Source: Albidovulum marisflavi
GTDB lineage: Bacteria > Pseudomonadota > Alphaproteobacteria > Rhodobacterales > Rhodobacteraceae
Length of the DNA: 64,000 nt
Reading direction: 5' to 3'
Assembly (NCBI RefSeq): GCF_025751435.1
Contig: NZ_JAOWKY010000006.1
Location: 124,001-188,000 of the forward strand
Below are positions 63,550-64,000 of this stretch, in pieces; the first letter of the stretch is position 1, and each line of letters starts with the position of its first letter. Under the pieces are notes generated by a model. The model was not told where the DNA came from and did no database searches. It saw nothing but the letters and a program-made list of their open reading frames with translations. Position numbers and translations under genes: made by a program.

Positions 63550-64000
63550 TCAGCTGTCGGGCGGCACAAGCCCAAGCCCGCGAAGGTAGATGCCCATCCC
63601 GGCCTCAAGCAGCTCTTCCGGCGGGAAAAGGGACCGTGCGCCGGGCGCGCCTCGGGCGAACAGTTCGACGACACCATGGCTCAGCGCCCAGATATGGGCG
63701 GCGAACATGGCAGCGGGCGGTCGGCGGTGTGCAGGAAGCTGCTTGGTCAATTCCTCGGCCGCGCGGGTCAGAACCGCACGCGAACGTTCGGCGGTGCGCG
63801 CCAGCGCAGGGTCCGCGTTCAGTGAAATGCCGCTTTCGAACATCGCCATGTAGTGGCCCGGAAACTTGCGCGCGAAGGCCAGGTAGGCGCGTCCCGTCGC
63901 CTCGAACGCGCGCAGGGCCGAGGGCTTGCCGTCATTGTAGGCATGTTCCATCAGATCGCCGAAGATCTCGAAGCCCTGGCGGGCACACTCGGCGATCAGG
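63550..64000 (-). CDS. TetR-family regulator, C-terminal part
   Basis: The frame is open to the right edge; 149 residues are visible, all of the ligand-binding domain. LRAFEATGRAYLAFARKFPGHYMAMFE and AAHIWALSHGVVELFARGAPG are typical of the TetR_C WHG-like group. The DNA-binding domain lies beyond the window. Convergent with the MocR gene (three-base gap). Confidence 0.8.
   Translation of the reverse strand, partial: LIAECARQGFEIFGDLMEHAYNDGKPSALRAFEATGRAYLAFARKFPGHYMAMFESGISLNADPALARTAERSRAVLTRAAEELTKQLPAHRRPPAAMFAAHIWALSHGVVELFARGAPGARSLFPPEELLEAGMGIYLRGLGLVPPDS

Overview
The window looks like the chromosome of an alphaproteobacterium of the order Rhodobacterales (Roseobacter/Rhodobacter relatives). 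The grounds are high GC, the family content (IorAB fusion, DUF4167, GTA-type lysis pair, lptFGD-surA-pdxA-rsmA order, valine-degradation mms cluster) and the regulatory motifs (GTTC-N7-GTTC LexA box, FnrL-like TTGAC-N4-ATCAA). It is gene-dense core chromosome with short spacers. I see no rRNA, tRNA, insertion sequence, integrase or CRISPR array.

Layout. 0-7.6 kb: end of queA, an MFS carrier, a DUF924 protein, a stand-alone lpd, a rhodanese with an SqrR-like operator, and uvrA behind a LexA box. 7.7-14.1 kb: a small FnrL-type-controlled membrane protein, an RcnB-like protein, then the distal valine pathway (mmsB, HIB-CoA hydrolase, isobutyryl-CoA dehydrogenase, mmsA) with a divergent LysR regulator. 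14.2-20.8 kb: CBS protein, coaD, two tandem gap genes with an unannotated 47-residue membrane protein between them and LacI-type operators before both, DUF808 and tkt. 21-25 kb: a coiled-coil protein plus zapA, a broken MliC-like gene, the Grx4/BolA pair and purL. 25.4-30 kb: a candidate small RNA with an anti-Shine-Dalgarno segment, a LysR regulator and a divergent 1137-residue indolepyruvate oxidoreductase. 30-36.6 kb: acyltransferase, murI, EamA carrier, thpR, ccmE, a GTA/phage-type endolysin-holin pair, a membrane-anchored NYN nuclease and mazG. 36.6-43.6 kb: two tandem M20 amidohydrolases and a polyamine-type catabolic locus (class III aminotransferase, PuuB-like oxidase, agmatinase) carrying the same TTTTGATCAAA palindrome at two promoters. 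43.7-56.2 kb: prfA-prmC, DUF4167, the minus-strand run lptF-lptG-lptD-surA-pdxA-rsmA, and pepA-holC. 56.2-64 kb: ABC-F-marC-retropepsin, ndk, small proteins, DUF1127 with a structured 3' end, a MocR-type regulator and the end of a TetR regulator.

The genes serve central carbon flux (gap, tkt, lpd), branched-chain amino acid and amine catabolism, envelope building (LPS transport, murI) and translation or RNA maintenance (prfA/prmC, rsmA, thpR). Much of the unusual content is regulatory: at least six short dyads sit at promoter positions and match or resemble known alphaproteobacterial operators. The most useful new items are the two candidate small RNAs (25.4 kb and 61.8 kb), the nonsense-interrupted MliC-like gene, the 47-residue protein between the gap genes, the paired palindrome of the polyamine locus, and the GTA-type lysis cassette followed by an NYN nuclease. 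No single large undescribed system is evident.
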